From IMG/VR virus record IMGVR_UViG_3300030107_002493, positions 3,838 through 32,007 of that record: a DNA stretch of 28,170 nucleotides. One strand, written 5' to 3'. The notes beneath the pieces are model-generated. The model was not told the DNA's origin. It was given only the letters and a program-made list of their open reading frames with translations, and made no database searches. How positions within the stretch are numbered: the first letter of the stretch is position 1; every line of letters begins with the position of its first letter. Position numbers and translations under genes: made by a program. Source of the DNA: a virus. Below, piece by piece: positions 1-4,718 of this stretch.

Positions 1-136
1 ATAAGCATATATTTCTAATAAACAACTGTTATCACATCAGTTGCAAGCAACTGTAGCTTCTTAAAATCTTCAATTCCCAGAGAATTGAGTAAAATTAGAG
101 TGCCGATGCACAGTTTAGTTGTACCAACTAACCTAC

Positions 137-150
137 CCCAACATTGGGAC
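137..150. promoter_or_regulatory. Palindrome copy 1 (CCCAACATTGGGAC)
   Basis: First of six copies of a near-perfect palindrome confined to the first 3.6 kb. It lies 71 bp before the likely start of the first gene, just upstream of an AT-rich TTATATAT stretch. The right flank (GACAACTTA) resembles the flank of copies 3 and 4. A protein-binding operator or an RNA hairpin are both possible. Confidence 0.6.
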
Positions 151-160
151 AACTTATATA

Positions 161-212
161 TCCTCATTTTTATTTACACCATGAAATGGGTAAATGTAAA
201 TAAAAATGAGGA
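161..212. repeat. Long inverted repeat covering the first gene's ribosome-binding site
   Basis: Arms 161-178 and 195-212 are perfect 18-bp reverse complements around a 16-nt loop that itself contains CCAT/ATGG. The right arm contains the GAGG ribosome-binding sequence (208-211) of the gene starting at 221, so in RNA the stem would hide it. It could be a translation switch, a processing site or an AT-rich terminator-like hairpin. No U-tract follows, which argues against a simple intrinsic terminator. Confidence 0.75.
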
Positions 213-220
213 TTAATATA

Positions 221-898
221 ATGCCAAATCAAACAGCAACAGCTTTCGAAACTTTCAATGGTACTCTTGAAGAGAGAGGTTCTAACCTAGCGAAGCTAGA
301 GAAGAAGAGAATAACTAGCCTTGAAAAGGCTCACCAAGATGACACTAAACCATCTGGTTTAGCTTATCAGATTGGACAGTTACTCCATGAACTCACTCAA
401 GAGAGTGAGAGTGGCAGAATCTCTTCTCAGAGATTGTCTGAAACCTCTATGAATAGAGTTGCTTCTCAGAGAAGAAGCGAAGCTTTACAGTATTACAGAA
501 AGTTTGCTGAAATCCAACTATGGTTGGCATCTAGAAAAGCTACCAAGAGAAAGCACAAGATTGCTTTCACTTCAATCACAGCAATGCTGAAAGCATTCAA
601 AGATGAAACTCAACCAAAGGTTGATACAACAGATGATAAATCATCTGCTACACCATCAACTAAGGTTGATGAGAAGCCCAACGTTGGGACTAAAGATCAA
701 CCAAAGGTTGATACACAAGATGCTAAAGCATCTGATACTCAACCTAAGGTTGAGAAAGTGAGAGTTCCACAGAACTCTAAAGAGTTTGCTGACTACGTTC
801 ACAAACTAGTTATCAAATTTGGATTTGATAAAGATGAAGTTCTTGAAGCTATCTTTGATAGCTTTGAGAATAAAACAGCTAAAAAGAGAGTAGCTTAA
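221..898 (+). CDS. Hypothetical phage protein with a lysine/valine-rich repeat linker
   Basis: A 225-residue protein I do not recognise. I chose the ATG at 221 because GAGG lies 9 nt upstream; an in-frame ATG at 206 would include that site and lacks one of its own. The N-terminal half is basic and charged, probably helical. Residues around 130-180 form a low-complexity linker in which PKVD/TKVD/PKVE units recur, and a short helical domain rich in Asp, Glu and Phe precedes a basic tail (KKRVA). The DNA is remarkable: at least a dozen perfect hairpins with 6-9 bp arms tile the coding sequence, and each linker KV unit is encoded by a palindrome such as CAACCAAAGGTTG. A palindrome copy (677-690) is read in frame as PNVGT. 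Function unknown. Confidence 0.8.
   Translation: MPNQTATAFETFNGTLEERGSNLAKLEKKRITSLEKAHQDDTKPSGLAYQIGQLLHELTQESESGRISSQRLSETSMNRVASQRRSEALQYYRKFAEIQLWLASRKATKRKHKIAFTSITAMLKAFKDETQPKVDTTDDKSSATPSTKVDEKPNVGTKDQPKVDTQDAKASDTQPKVEKVRVPQNSKEFADYVHKLVIKFGFDKDEVLEAIFDSFENKTAKKRVA
677..690. repeat. Palindrome copy 2, inside a coding sequence (CCCAACGTTGGGAC)
   Basis: This copy has G at the centre (AACGTT), making its 12-bp core perfectly symmetrical, and is translated as Pro-Asn-Val-Gly-Thr. The coding copy at 3059 has the same base change and reading frame, whereas all four intergenic copies have AACATT. Confidence 0.7.
810..831. repeat. Example coding hairpin with 9-bp arms
   Basis: TTATCAAAT and ATTTGATAA are perfect reverse complements separated by TTGG, within the first gene. 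It is among the strongest of the intragenic hairpins; the next, 846-864, has 8-bp arms around TTT. Listed because such structures recur every 30-60 bases here. Confidence 0.8.
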
Positions 899-909
899 TT
901 GCTACTCTC
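886..909. terminator. Stop-codon hairpin at the end of the first gene
   Basis: GAGAGTAGC (886-894) pairs with GCTACTCTC (901-909) across a 6-nt loop holding the TAA stop codon. No T-run follows, so it is a weak candidate terminator; it could equally stabilise or punctuate the mRNA before the next gene at 930. Confidence 0.4.
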
Positions 910-911
910 AC

Positions 912-928
912 TTTAATCGGAGATTAAA
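912..928. promoter_or_regulatory. Hairpin presenting the ribosome-binding site in its loop
   Basis: TTTAATC (912-918) and GATTAAA (922-928) pair around GGA, so the CGGAG ribosome-binding sequence sits at the loop, directly before ATG 930. The same design occurs before the genes at 1240, 1508 and 1762. Confidence 0.65.
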
Positions 929-929
929 C

Positions 930-1148
930 ATGAAAACTTTAATAAACTTTACTTGCATGATGGCTTTAGCCATCTTTTATTTCTACATAGGACATTGCTT
1001 TCTTCAAGCAATGGAGTCAACCAAGATTGCAGATCTTGGTAATAATGTATATGACGTGGTTTGTCTTATGATATCCATAGTCTTTTGGCTATTCGGTTGC
1101 TTTACAATTGCCTTGACTTCTTACTTGAACCGAAATAGTTTACTCTAA
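930..1148 (+). CDS. Small two-helix membrane protein
   Basis: A 72-residue protein with two likely membrane segments (about residues 5-27 and 42-66) joined by a short polar loop, and a small polar tail (LNRNSLL). It has the size and shape of a small phage inner-membrane protein such as a holin or superinfection-exclusion protein, but nothing in the sequence decides between these and the lysis hydrolase is 7 kb away. The start is set by CGGAG in a hairpin loop 7 nt upstream. The coding DNA contains perfect hairpins at 959-974, 993-1013 and 1020-1040. The stop codon lies inside the left arm of the inverted repeat 1145-1192. Confidence 0.7.
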   Translation: MKTLINFTCMMALAIFYFYIGHCFLQAMESTKIADLGNNVYDVVCLMISIVFWLFGCFTIALTSYLNRNSLL

Positions 1149-1192
1149 TATATTTATTCACTCAGTATGAGTGAAGTAAATAAATATATTAG
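1145..1192. repeat. Long intergenic inverted repeat 2
   Basis: CTAATATATTTATT and its exact reverse complement form 14-bp outer arms; inside, CACTC and GAGTG pair around AGTAT, with a five-base asymmetry. It starts at the stop codon of the membrane-protein gene and ends 12 bp before palindrome copy 3. The inverted repeat at 3523-3570 has the same arrangement, so these may mark transcript boundaries. No T-tract beyond the stem on the plus strand. Confidence 0.75.
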
Positions 1193-1204
1193 TTAACTGA
1201 AACA

Positions 1205-1239
1205 GTCCCAACATTGGGACACAACTTAACGGAGTTAAA
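1205..1239. promoter_or_regulatory. Palindrome copy 3 plus ribosome-binding hairpin leader cassette
   Basis: GTCCCAACATTGGGAC (1205-1220) is followed by ACAACTTAACGGAGTTAAA, in which TTAAC and GTTAA pair around GGA and expose the ribosome-binding site just before ATG 1240. Almost the same 34-bp block recurs at 1727-1760 before another gene, so it looks like a mobile or duplicated 5' leader. Confidence 0.75.
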
Positions 1240-1473
1240 ATGATACATCCATTTAATAAATACCTCAAGTCCAATATTGATTGGAACATTGTTCATGAGA
1301 AAGTATTGAAAGGCTTTTCAATTACACTTGAAAAAGATGGTTCTTGGCTTATCTGTCTGAAGAAAAAATCAGATAAAGGTTATGATGCACCTATGAGAAA
1401 CTGTCATTCTCTGAATGATGCCATTGACTATGCTATTTATTTTGATTGGGAATTTAATATAAGAACAGATTAA
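1240..1473 (+). CDS. Hypothetical small phage protein
   Basis: A 77-residue soluble protein with an aromatic-rich N-terminus, a short strand-rich middle (SWLICLKKKS) and a helix with NDAIDYAIYFDW near the C-terminus. I do not recognise it. Start fixed by CGGAG in the hairpin leader six bases upstream. It is preceded by palindrome copy 3 and followed by another TTAACGGAGTTAA leader. Hairpins occur in its coding DNA too, for example TTTTCAA/TTGAAAA and the stop-codon palindrome CAGATTAATCTG. Confidence 0.7.
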   Translation: MIHPFNKYLKSNIDWNIVHEKVLKGFSITLEKDGSWLICLKKKSDKGYDAPMRNCHSLNDAIDYAIYFDWEFNIRTD

Positions 1474-1492
1474 TCTGCTCACTAACATAAAC

Positions 1493-1505
1493 TTAACGGA
1501 GTTAA
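1493..1505. promoter_or_regulatory. Ribosome-binding hairpin leader before the gene at 1508
   Basis: TTAACGGAGTTAA: five-base arms with GGA in the loop, identical to the elements at 1226-1238 and 1747-1759. Here the upstream GTCCCAAC palindrome is missing, so this hairpin can occur alone. Confidence 0.6.
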
Positions 1506-1507
1506 AC

Positions 1508-1723
1508 ATGAAAACTATGCATTGTATTGAAATGAAATCACCATTCACTGGCAACATGAACAGTATGTTCATGCTGTTTGATGTGGCTGATCTCAGGAAG
1601 TGGAAAGAGGGGCGTGGTCTTATTCAAGACTGCTTGCCTTATCTGTCAGCAGATGAGCGTGAGTTCCTCATGACAGGCATTATGCCTGAAGAGTGGGAAC
1701 AAGCCTTCAGTGATGAAGGATAA
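1508..1723 (+). CDS. Hypothetical small acidic phage protein
   Basis: A 71-residue protein with an acidic C-terminus containing SADEREFLMTGIMPEEWEQA. The pattern of short helices and the PEEW element resembles small phage proteins I have seen without known function; I cannot name it. CGGAG in a hairpin loop sets the start. Its DNA has CATGAAC/GTTCATG (1555-1573) and CAGGCAT/ATGCCTG (1674-1688) hairpins. Confidence 0.7.
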   Translation: MKTMHCIEMKSPFTGNMNSMFMLFDVADLRKWKEGRGLIQDCLPYLSADEREFLMTGIMPEEWEQAFSDEG

Positions 1724-1726
1724 CAG

Positions 1727-1760
1727 CCCCAACATTGGGACACAACTTAACGGAGTTAAA
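1727..1760. promoter_or_regulatory. Palindrome copy 4 plus ribosome-binding hairpin leader cassette
   Basis: CCCCAACATTGGGAC (1727-1741) followed by the ACAACTTAACGGAGTTAAA leader, matching the block at 1205-1239 except in the first bases. It separates the genes ending at 1723 and starting at 1762. An ATG inside the palindrome region is in frame with the downstream gene, but the ribosome-binding site favours ATG 1762. Confidence 0.7.
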
Positions 1761-1761
1761 T

Positions 1762-1980
1762 ATGAACTTGACATTATTAGAATTGACCAGACTATCAGAT
1801 GCTTTAGCATCAAAGCTTGACTACATGGTGCAGAATGGTGATGGTACAGATGTACAGCAGAACCTTGACTATGCCAAATACAAAGCCTTGTTTGTTAAAG
1901 TGAATGACGAATACTCTGATAGAATAGGTGGTACAAGGTATACAGCCTGTGATTCGGCATTATATTGGGAAAAGGAGTAG
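1762..1980 (+). CDS. Hypothetical small phage protein
   Basis: A 72-residue, probably helical protein (N-terminus MNLTLLELTRLSDALASK) with an acidic, tyrosine-containing C-terminal half. No family recognised. I chose ATG 1762 over an in-frame ATG at 1735 because the latter lies in the duplicated leader and would translate the operator-like palindrome. The next gene begins two bases after the stop codon. Confidence 0.7.
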   Translation: MNLTLLELTRLSDALASKLDYMVQNGDGTDVQQNLDYAKYKALFVKVNDEYSDRIGGTRYTACDSALYWEKE

Positions 1981-1981
1981 C

Positions 1982-2110
1982 ATGATGGAAGAAGTAGTAG
2001 TAGAAAGAAAATGTGAAAGCTGTGGTGACATGGCTGATGTGGAAACTGGGTTCATCTTTAAAGATGAATTGTATTGCAATGATTGTTGCCCTGAAGGGTA
2101 TGGAGAATAG
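1982..2110 (+). CDS. Small zinc-ribbon protein
   Basis: A 42-residue protein with two cysteine knuckles, CESC near residues 11-14 and CNDCC near residues 31-35, spaced as in a one-domain zinc ribbon. It probably binds one zinc ion and may contact nucleic acid or a protein partner; the function is unknown. Start chosen at ATG 1982 (a second ATG follows directly) because AAGGAG lies just upstream. The coding sequence contains the 18-bp perfect palindrome 2051-2068. Overlap-free but tightly spaced (3 bp) with the next gene. Confidence 0.7.
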   Translation: MMEEVVVERKCESCGDMADVETGFIFKDELYCNDCCPEGYGE

Positions 2111-2113
2111 CCA

Positions 2114-2791
2114 ATGAAAGTTAGATTTACAAAAACATCTGCCAACCGAAAGGTTGGTAAGATGACAGTGACAACTACAGAGAGACAATCCTGTCCTGAT
2201 GCCTGTCCATTCAAAGGGAATGGATGCTATGCCGATGGCTTCCCATTGGCAGGTGTTTGGAACAGAGTTCCAGATGAAGGGCATGATTGGGACACTCTGT
2301 GTGACAGAGTGGAACATGAAGCCACAGAGACTTGGAGACATAATCAGGCAGGAGATTGTCCAAAGGACAATGACAATCCAGAGTTGATTGATGCTCCAAA
2401 AATGTCCAGACTTGTTCGTGCCAATAAACGTGGGAACAAGAAAGGCATGACCTATACTCATTATGATATGGCTTTCAGCCATAATAGAGCTGTGGTCAGA
2501 GATGCCAACAGTAATGGTTTTACCATTAACTTGTCTGGCAATAACCTAAGTCATGCAGATGACTTGTTTGATCTTGGAATAGCACCAGTTACTACTGTGC
2601 TACCTATTGATCAGATGACTAACACGACTACTCCCAAAGGGAGAAAGGTTGTAGTCTGTCCTGCTGTCATCAAAGATGACGTGTCTTGTATGACTTGCAA
2701 GCTGTGTTGGAAACAGCGTGAAGCAATCGTGGGTTTCCCTGCTCACGGAAACAGTAAACAAAAAGCAAATGGAGTTGCAAATGAAAGTTAA
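2114..2791 (+). CDS. Cysteine-rich conserved phage protein of unknown function
   Basis: A 225-residue protein with an N-terminal motif CPDACPFKGNGCYAD (near residues 27-41), a middle with conserved-looking His/Asp/Asn, and a C-terminal cysteine cluster (CPAVI...CMTCKLCW). The CPxxCPF....CYA pattern occurs in a family of phage and plasmid proteins of unknown function and recalls the metal-binding motifs of DUF5131-like proteins; I cannot assign an activity. A metal or iron-sulphur site is a fair inference. The DNA carries hairpins at 2142-2157, 2468-2482, 2512-2528 and 2666-2680. It overlaps the next gene by 11 bp. Confidence 0.75.
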   Translation: MKVRFTKTSANRKVGKMTVTTTERQSCPDACPFKGNGCYADGFPLAGVWNRVPDEGHDWDTLCDRVEHEATETWRHNQAGDCPKDNDNPELIDAPKMSRLVRANKRGNKKGMTYTHYDMAFSHNRAVVRDANSNGFTINLSGNNLSHADDLFDLGIAPVTTVLPIDQMTNTTTPKGRKVVVCPAVIKDDVSCMTCKLCWKQREAIVGFPAHGNSKQKANGVANES

Positions 2792-3020
2792 AGATATCTT
2801 AAAAATATTAGAGGTAGTTGAGAAACTACCTGTTGATATGTATGACATAGTTGAGGAGAGTAATTATGACGGAGCATATTATTCTGATTCACAGAATAGA
2901 TATATTCCTGTCAGAGATATGGACGTAGTCCATCTATTGAGATCATTCAAGAAATTGAATGAGGATGCTTATATTAATAAGCAAACACCTACAAAGATAG
3001 GAGAAAAATACTATGGCTAG
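2781..3020 (+). CDS. Hypothetical small acidic phage protein
   Basis: A 79-residue acidic protein, helical at the N-terminus (MKVKDILKILEVVEKL), with a tyrosine-rich middle. Not recognised. Start at ATG 2781 follows GGAG with 6-nt spacing; a longer in-frame version from 2718 would run deep into the preceding gene. Contains the perfect hairpin 2812-2831 (8-bp arms, GAGA loop, a stable-tetraloop-like sequence). Confidence 0.65.
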   Translation: MKVKDILKILEVVEKLPVDMYDIVEESNYDGAYYSDSQNRYIPVRDMDVVHLLRSFKKLNEDAYINKQTPTKIGEKYYG

Positions 3021-3156
3021 TAATAGTAATTTTGAAAAAATTAAAAAGAAACCAGATAGTCCCAACGTTGGGACAGATAGAAGAGATAAGCACTCTCTCT
3101 TGAGAGAGAGAAGGCTTGTCCGTAAACTTAGACTACGTCAGAAGGGAGTAGCTTAA
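3013..3156 (+). CDS. Small basic protein (47 residues)
   Basis: A short open frame, strongly basic in its second half (RERRLVRKLRLRQKG), with AGGAG about 10 nt upstream. It overlaps the preceding gene by 8 bp and shares TAATG with the next one, the translational-coupling pattern of its neighbours, so it is likely real. It contains palindrome copy 5, read in frame as PNVGT, exactly as in the first gene, and a CTCTCTC/GAGAGAG hairpin (3093-3108). A basic nucleic-acid-binding peptide is possible; function unknown. Confidence 0.6.
   Translation: MASNSNFEKIKKKPDSPNVGTDRRDKHSLLRERRLVRKLRLRQKGVA
3059..3074. repeat. Palindrome copy 5, inside a coding sequence (GTCCCAACGTTGGGAC)
   Basis: A fully perfect 16-bp palindrome, with the AACGTT centre seen only in the two coding copies. 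Confidence 0.75.
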
Positions 3157-3530
3157 TGGATATAAATGCAAGAGCATATTGGAACTTACACAAAGGTCAG
3201 TGGTCTATCCAAGATAGACAGACTGGCTTGGTTGTTGGCAGACAGCCAGAGTTGTTCCTATTGGTGGGCAGTTTCAATGTCCGTCAAGGTGGCAGACAAC
3301 GTGTGCTTCTCGAAGGGAAGAAGAACGTCCATGCATTTGCAGAGGGATGGTATCCAGAAGTCTGGATCAGTCCCAAGTTCTATCATGATGAGGGTAGGTC
3401 TGTGACCTACAATCCTTACAAGAACGATACCTTTGTCTATGTAGACAATGGTGAACCAGTTGGCGAGGTAGGTTCTATCTGGCTGACAACTACACCTGAA
3501 GGCAAACCTTCAGTTAAAGTATACAGTTAA
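3156..3530 (+). CDS. Hypothetical phage protein
   Basis: A 124-residue, probably strand-rich protein with many Gly, Val, Trp and Tyr residues (WNLHKGQWSI at the N-terminus, WYPEVWISP in the middle). Not recognised. The start overlaps the stop of the small basic gene (TAATG) with GAAGGGAG upstream. Coding hairpins at 3394-3410, 3433-3448 and 3496-3513. Its stop codon is inside the long inverted repeat 3523-3570. Confidence 0.7.
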   Translation: MDINARAYWNLHKGQWSIQDRQTGLVVGRQPELFLLVGSFNVRQGGRQRVLLEGKKNVHAFAEGWYPEVWISPKFYHDEGRSVTYNPYKNDTFVYVDNGEPVGEVGSIWLTTTPEGKPSVKVYS

Positions 3531-3570
3531 TATAATACTTGAAATGAATATGAAAGTATTATATAACTGT
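3523..3570. repeat. Long intergenic inverted repeat 3
   Basis: ACAGTT-A-ATATAATACTT pairs with AAGTATTATAT-AACTGT, a 17-bp stem with a single bulged A and a 13-nt loop. Like 1145-1192 it begins at a stop codon and is followed about 16 bp later by a GTCCCAACATTGGGAC palindrome. Possible transcript end or RNA processing signal; there is no T-tract. Confidence 0.75.
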
Positions 3571-3586
3571 AATACATAAACCAACA

Positions 3587-3602
3587 GTCCCAACATTGGG
3601 AC
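3587..3602. promoter_or_regulatory. Palindrome copy 6 (GTCCCAACATTGGGAC)
   Basis: Intergenic copy 24 bp before the start of the gene at 3626. After it the leader differs from copies 3 and 4: an AAAGGAG ribosome-binding site without the TTAAC hairpin. This is the last copy seen in the window. Confidence 0.65.
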
Positions 3603-3625
3603 ACTAACATGAAAGGAGCATTCAT

Positions 3626-3940
3626 ATGCTTACATTTAACTTTGACGATCTTCCAAAGGGAGAAAAAATCTCTGGTGGTTTTACTGCCGTAAAATTAATT
3701 GCTACAGCTATCAAGCTAAAGCTACAGGGATACAAGCCTGTAATCTACAGGAATGATAATGTCCAAGAAACTGGATGGTTTATCCGTAAGGGTAAAGGTG
3801 GCAAGTCTGGTGAACCTTTGGTTCGCTTGAACTTTGGTAGCACCTACTCTTCCTTCCATGCCTATGATAGGAAGGGCAAGCGAAGAGTGGCAAGCTATGT
3901 GCCTATCAAGTCCTTCTTGATACAGAAGAAGGTAGCCTAA
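3626..3940 (+). CDS. Hypothetical basic phage protein
   Basis: A 104-residue basic protein (many Lys, Arg and Gly; FIRKGKGGKSGEP in the middle), ending KKVA. The basic, glycine-containing surface suggests nucleic-acid binding, but this is inference. AAAGGAG lies 9 nt before ATG. The hairpin 3904-3922 has 7-bp arms. Followed closely by the next gene. Confidence 0.7.
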   Translation: MLTFNFDDLPKGEKISGGFTAVKLIATAIKLKLQGYKPVIYRNDNVQETGWFIRKGKGGKSGEPLVRLNFGSTYSSFHAYDRKGKRRVASYVPIKSFLIQKKVA

Positions 3941-3942
3941 CC

Positions 3943-4182
3943 ATGATGCACTATGAGATATTTATCTCAGTGGATGGGCAACGAGGTGTGGTGAGAGTTG
4001 GTAGCTCTCATCCCCTCGTGAAGGGTACACCTTCTGCTATTGAGTATGCCTTGCATCTTACAGAGATGTGCTATCCAGACGCAATAGTTGAGTTTGACTT
4101 CATCAAAGAGTACACTCTTGACGATGAACCAGACGTAGGCTATGTCTATGAAGCACCTACACCAGTACAAACATATCATTAG
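3943..4182 (+). CDS. Hypothetical small acidic phage protein
   Basis: A 79-residue acidic protein with N-terminal strand-like MHYEIFISVDGQRGVVRV and an Asp/Glu-rich C-terminal half. Two adjacent ATGs (3943 and 3946) are possible starts. Not recognised. The first codons contain a TGAGATA/TATCTCA hairpin (3954-3969). It lies in the same run of small early-type genes. Confidence 0.65.
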   Translation: MMHYEIFISVDGQRGVVRVGSSHPLVKGTPSAIEYALHLTEMCYPDAIVEFDFIKEYTLDDEPDVGYVYEAPTPVQTYH

Positions 4183-4192
4183 GAGGTAGCCA

Positions 4193-4381
4193 ATGGCTAA
4201 AACTATAAACAAAAAACCTTTACCACAAAGACCACGCAATCTGCTTCATGCAGAGATGGTGACGCAAGGTATCTTGAAATCTAAAGTTATAGGTGACAAG
4301 AGATCTAAGGTATTGGAGAACAGAGCCAAGAAAAGGGCAATAGAGTTTAAGAAAATGAACAAGGAAAATTATGATGATTAA
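4193..4381 (+). CDS. Small basic hypothetical protein
   Basis: A 62-residue, lysine- and arginine-rich protein, mostly helical by composition (RSKVLENRAKKRAIEFKKM), preceded by a strong AGGAGG site. Likely a small nucleic-acid- or protein-binding peptide; no family recognised. Its 3' end overlaps the next short gene by 11 bp. Confidence 0.65.
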   Translation: MAKTINKKPLPQRPRNLLHAEMVTQGILKSKVIGDKRSKVLENRAKKRAIEFKKMNKENYDD

Positions 4382-4541
4382 AAATTATGATGACTTTAAG
4401 GATAAAGTCTATGAACACAGAAACAAGCTACGCAGTATGCTCAAGTTACTCAAGGATATAAAGCCTTTGCAGTCAGAGGTAGCTAAAGCTTATAAAATAA
4501 TTGACCAGATTGAACAGGAGAATAAGAATGAAACTCGATGA
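4371..4541 (+). CDS. Short coiled-coil-like protein
   Basis: A 56-residue open frame (55 if the second ATG at 4374 is used), rich in Lys, Leu and Glu with heptad-like spacing (NKLRSMLKLLKDIKPLQSE). It overlaps the genes on both sides (11 and 14 bp), as is usual in this run, and AAGGAAAA lies just upstream. Function unknown. Confidence 0.6.
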   Translation: MMIKNYDDFKDKVYEHRNKLRSMLKLLKDIKPLQSEVAKAYKIIDQIEQENKNETR

Positions 4542-4716
4542 AATAAATAATGCTATCTTTAACTTGAATGATGTTAAGGAAACGATTAAAGCACATAAAC
4601 TTCGTGACATTAAACGTGTTCACGAGGGAACAGATAACCAAGATACTCTTGGTGATTTGTTAGATGACTTGGAGATATTTTTATTAAACACATACAACAA
4701 TTTGAATAGGAGTTGA
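4528..4716 (+). CDS. Small helical acidic protein
   Basis: A 62-residue protein (MKLDEINNAIFNLNDVKETI...), helical and acidic, starting 8 nt after AGGAG inside the end of the previous gene. A longer frame from 4501 has no ribosome-binding site. It ends 2 bp before the methyltransferase start. A hairpin with 7-bp arms lies at 4637-4653. Function unknown. Confidence 0.65.
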   Translation: MKLDEINNAIFNLNDVKETIKAHKLRDIKRVHEGTDNQDTLGDLLDDLEIFLLNTYNNLNRS

Positions 4717-4718
4717 AG

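Larger units (their letters stand above)
1..220. other. Gene-free leader upstream of the first small gene
   Basis: No convincing coding frame is visible here. The stretch is almost filled with perfect short inverted repeats: CAGTTGC/GCAACTG (38-53), TCAATTC/GAATTGA (70-88), TTAGTTG/CAACTAA (115-131), the CCCAACATTGGG palindrome (137-148) and the long inverted repeat 161-212. A TATATA-like -10 box could lie at 155-160, just after the palindrome, but I see no good -35 box, so a promoter is only possible. The palindrome would lie inside such a promoter and could act as an operator; this is inference. Confidence 0.6.

Noticed and set aside
206-220. Earlier start (ATG 206) for the first gene
   Set aside because: The GAGG ribosome-binding sequence lies after this ATG and fits the start at 221.
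1735-1761. Start at ATG 1735 for the gene ending at 1980
   Set aside because: It lies in the repeated leader, which has the ribosome-binding site before ATG 1762; the same leader precedes the gene at 1240 without being translated.
1895-2482. Long minus-strand open frame of 195 codons
   Set aside because: It runs antisense to several well-spaced plus-strand genes with good ribosome-binding sites, has a low-complexity His/Ser/Phe-rich translation and no site of its own.
137-3602. CRISPR array made of the repeated palindrome
   Set aside because: Spacing is irregular (hundreds of bases), copies lie in and between genes, and no cas genes are present.
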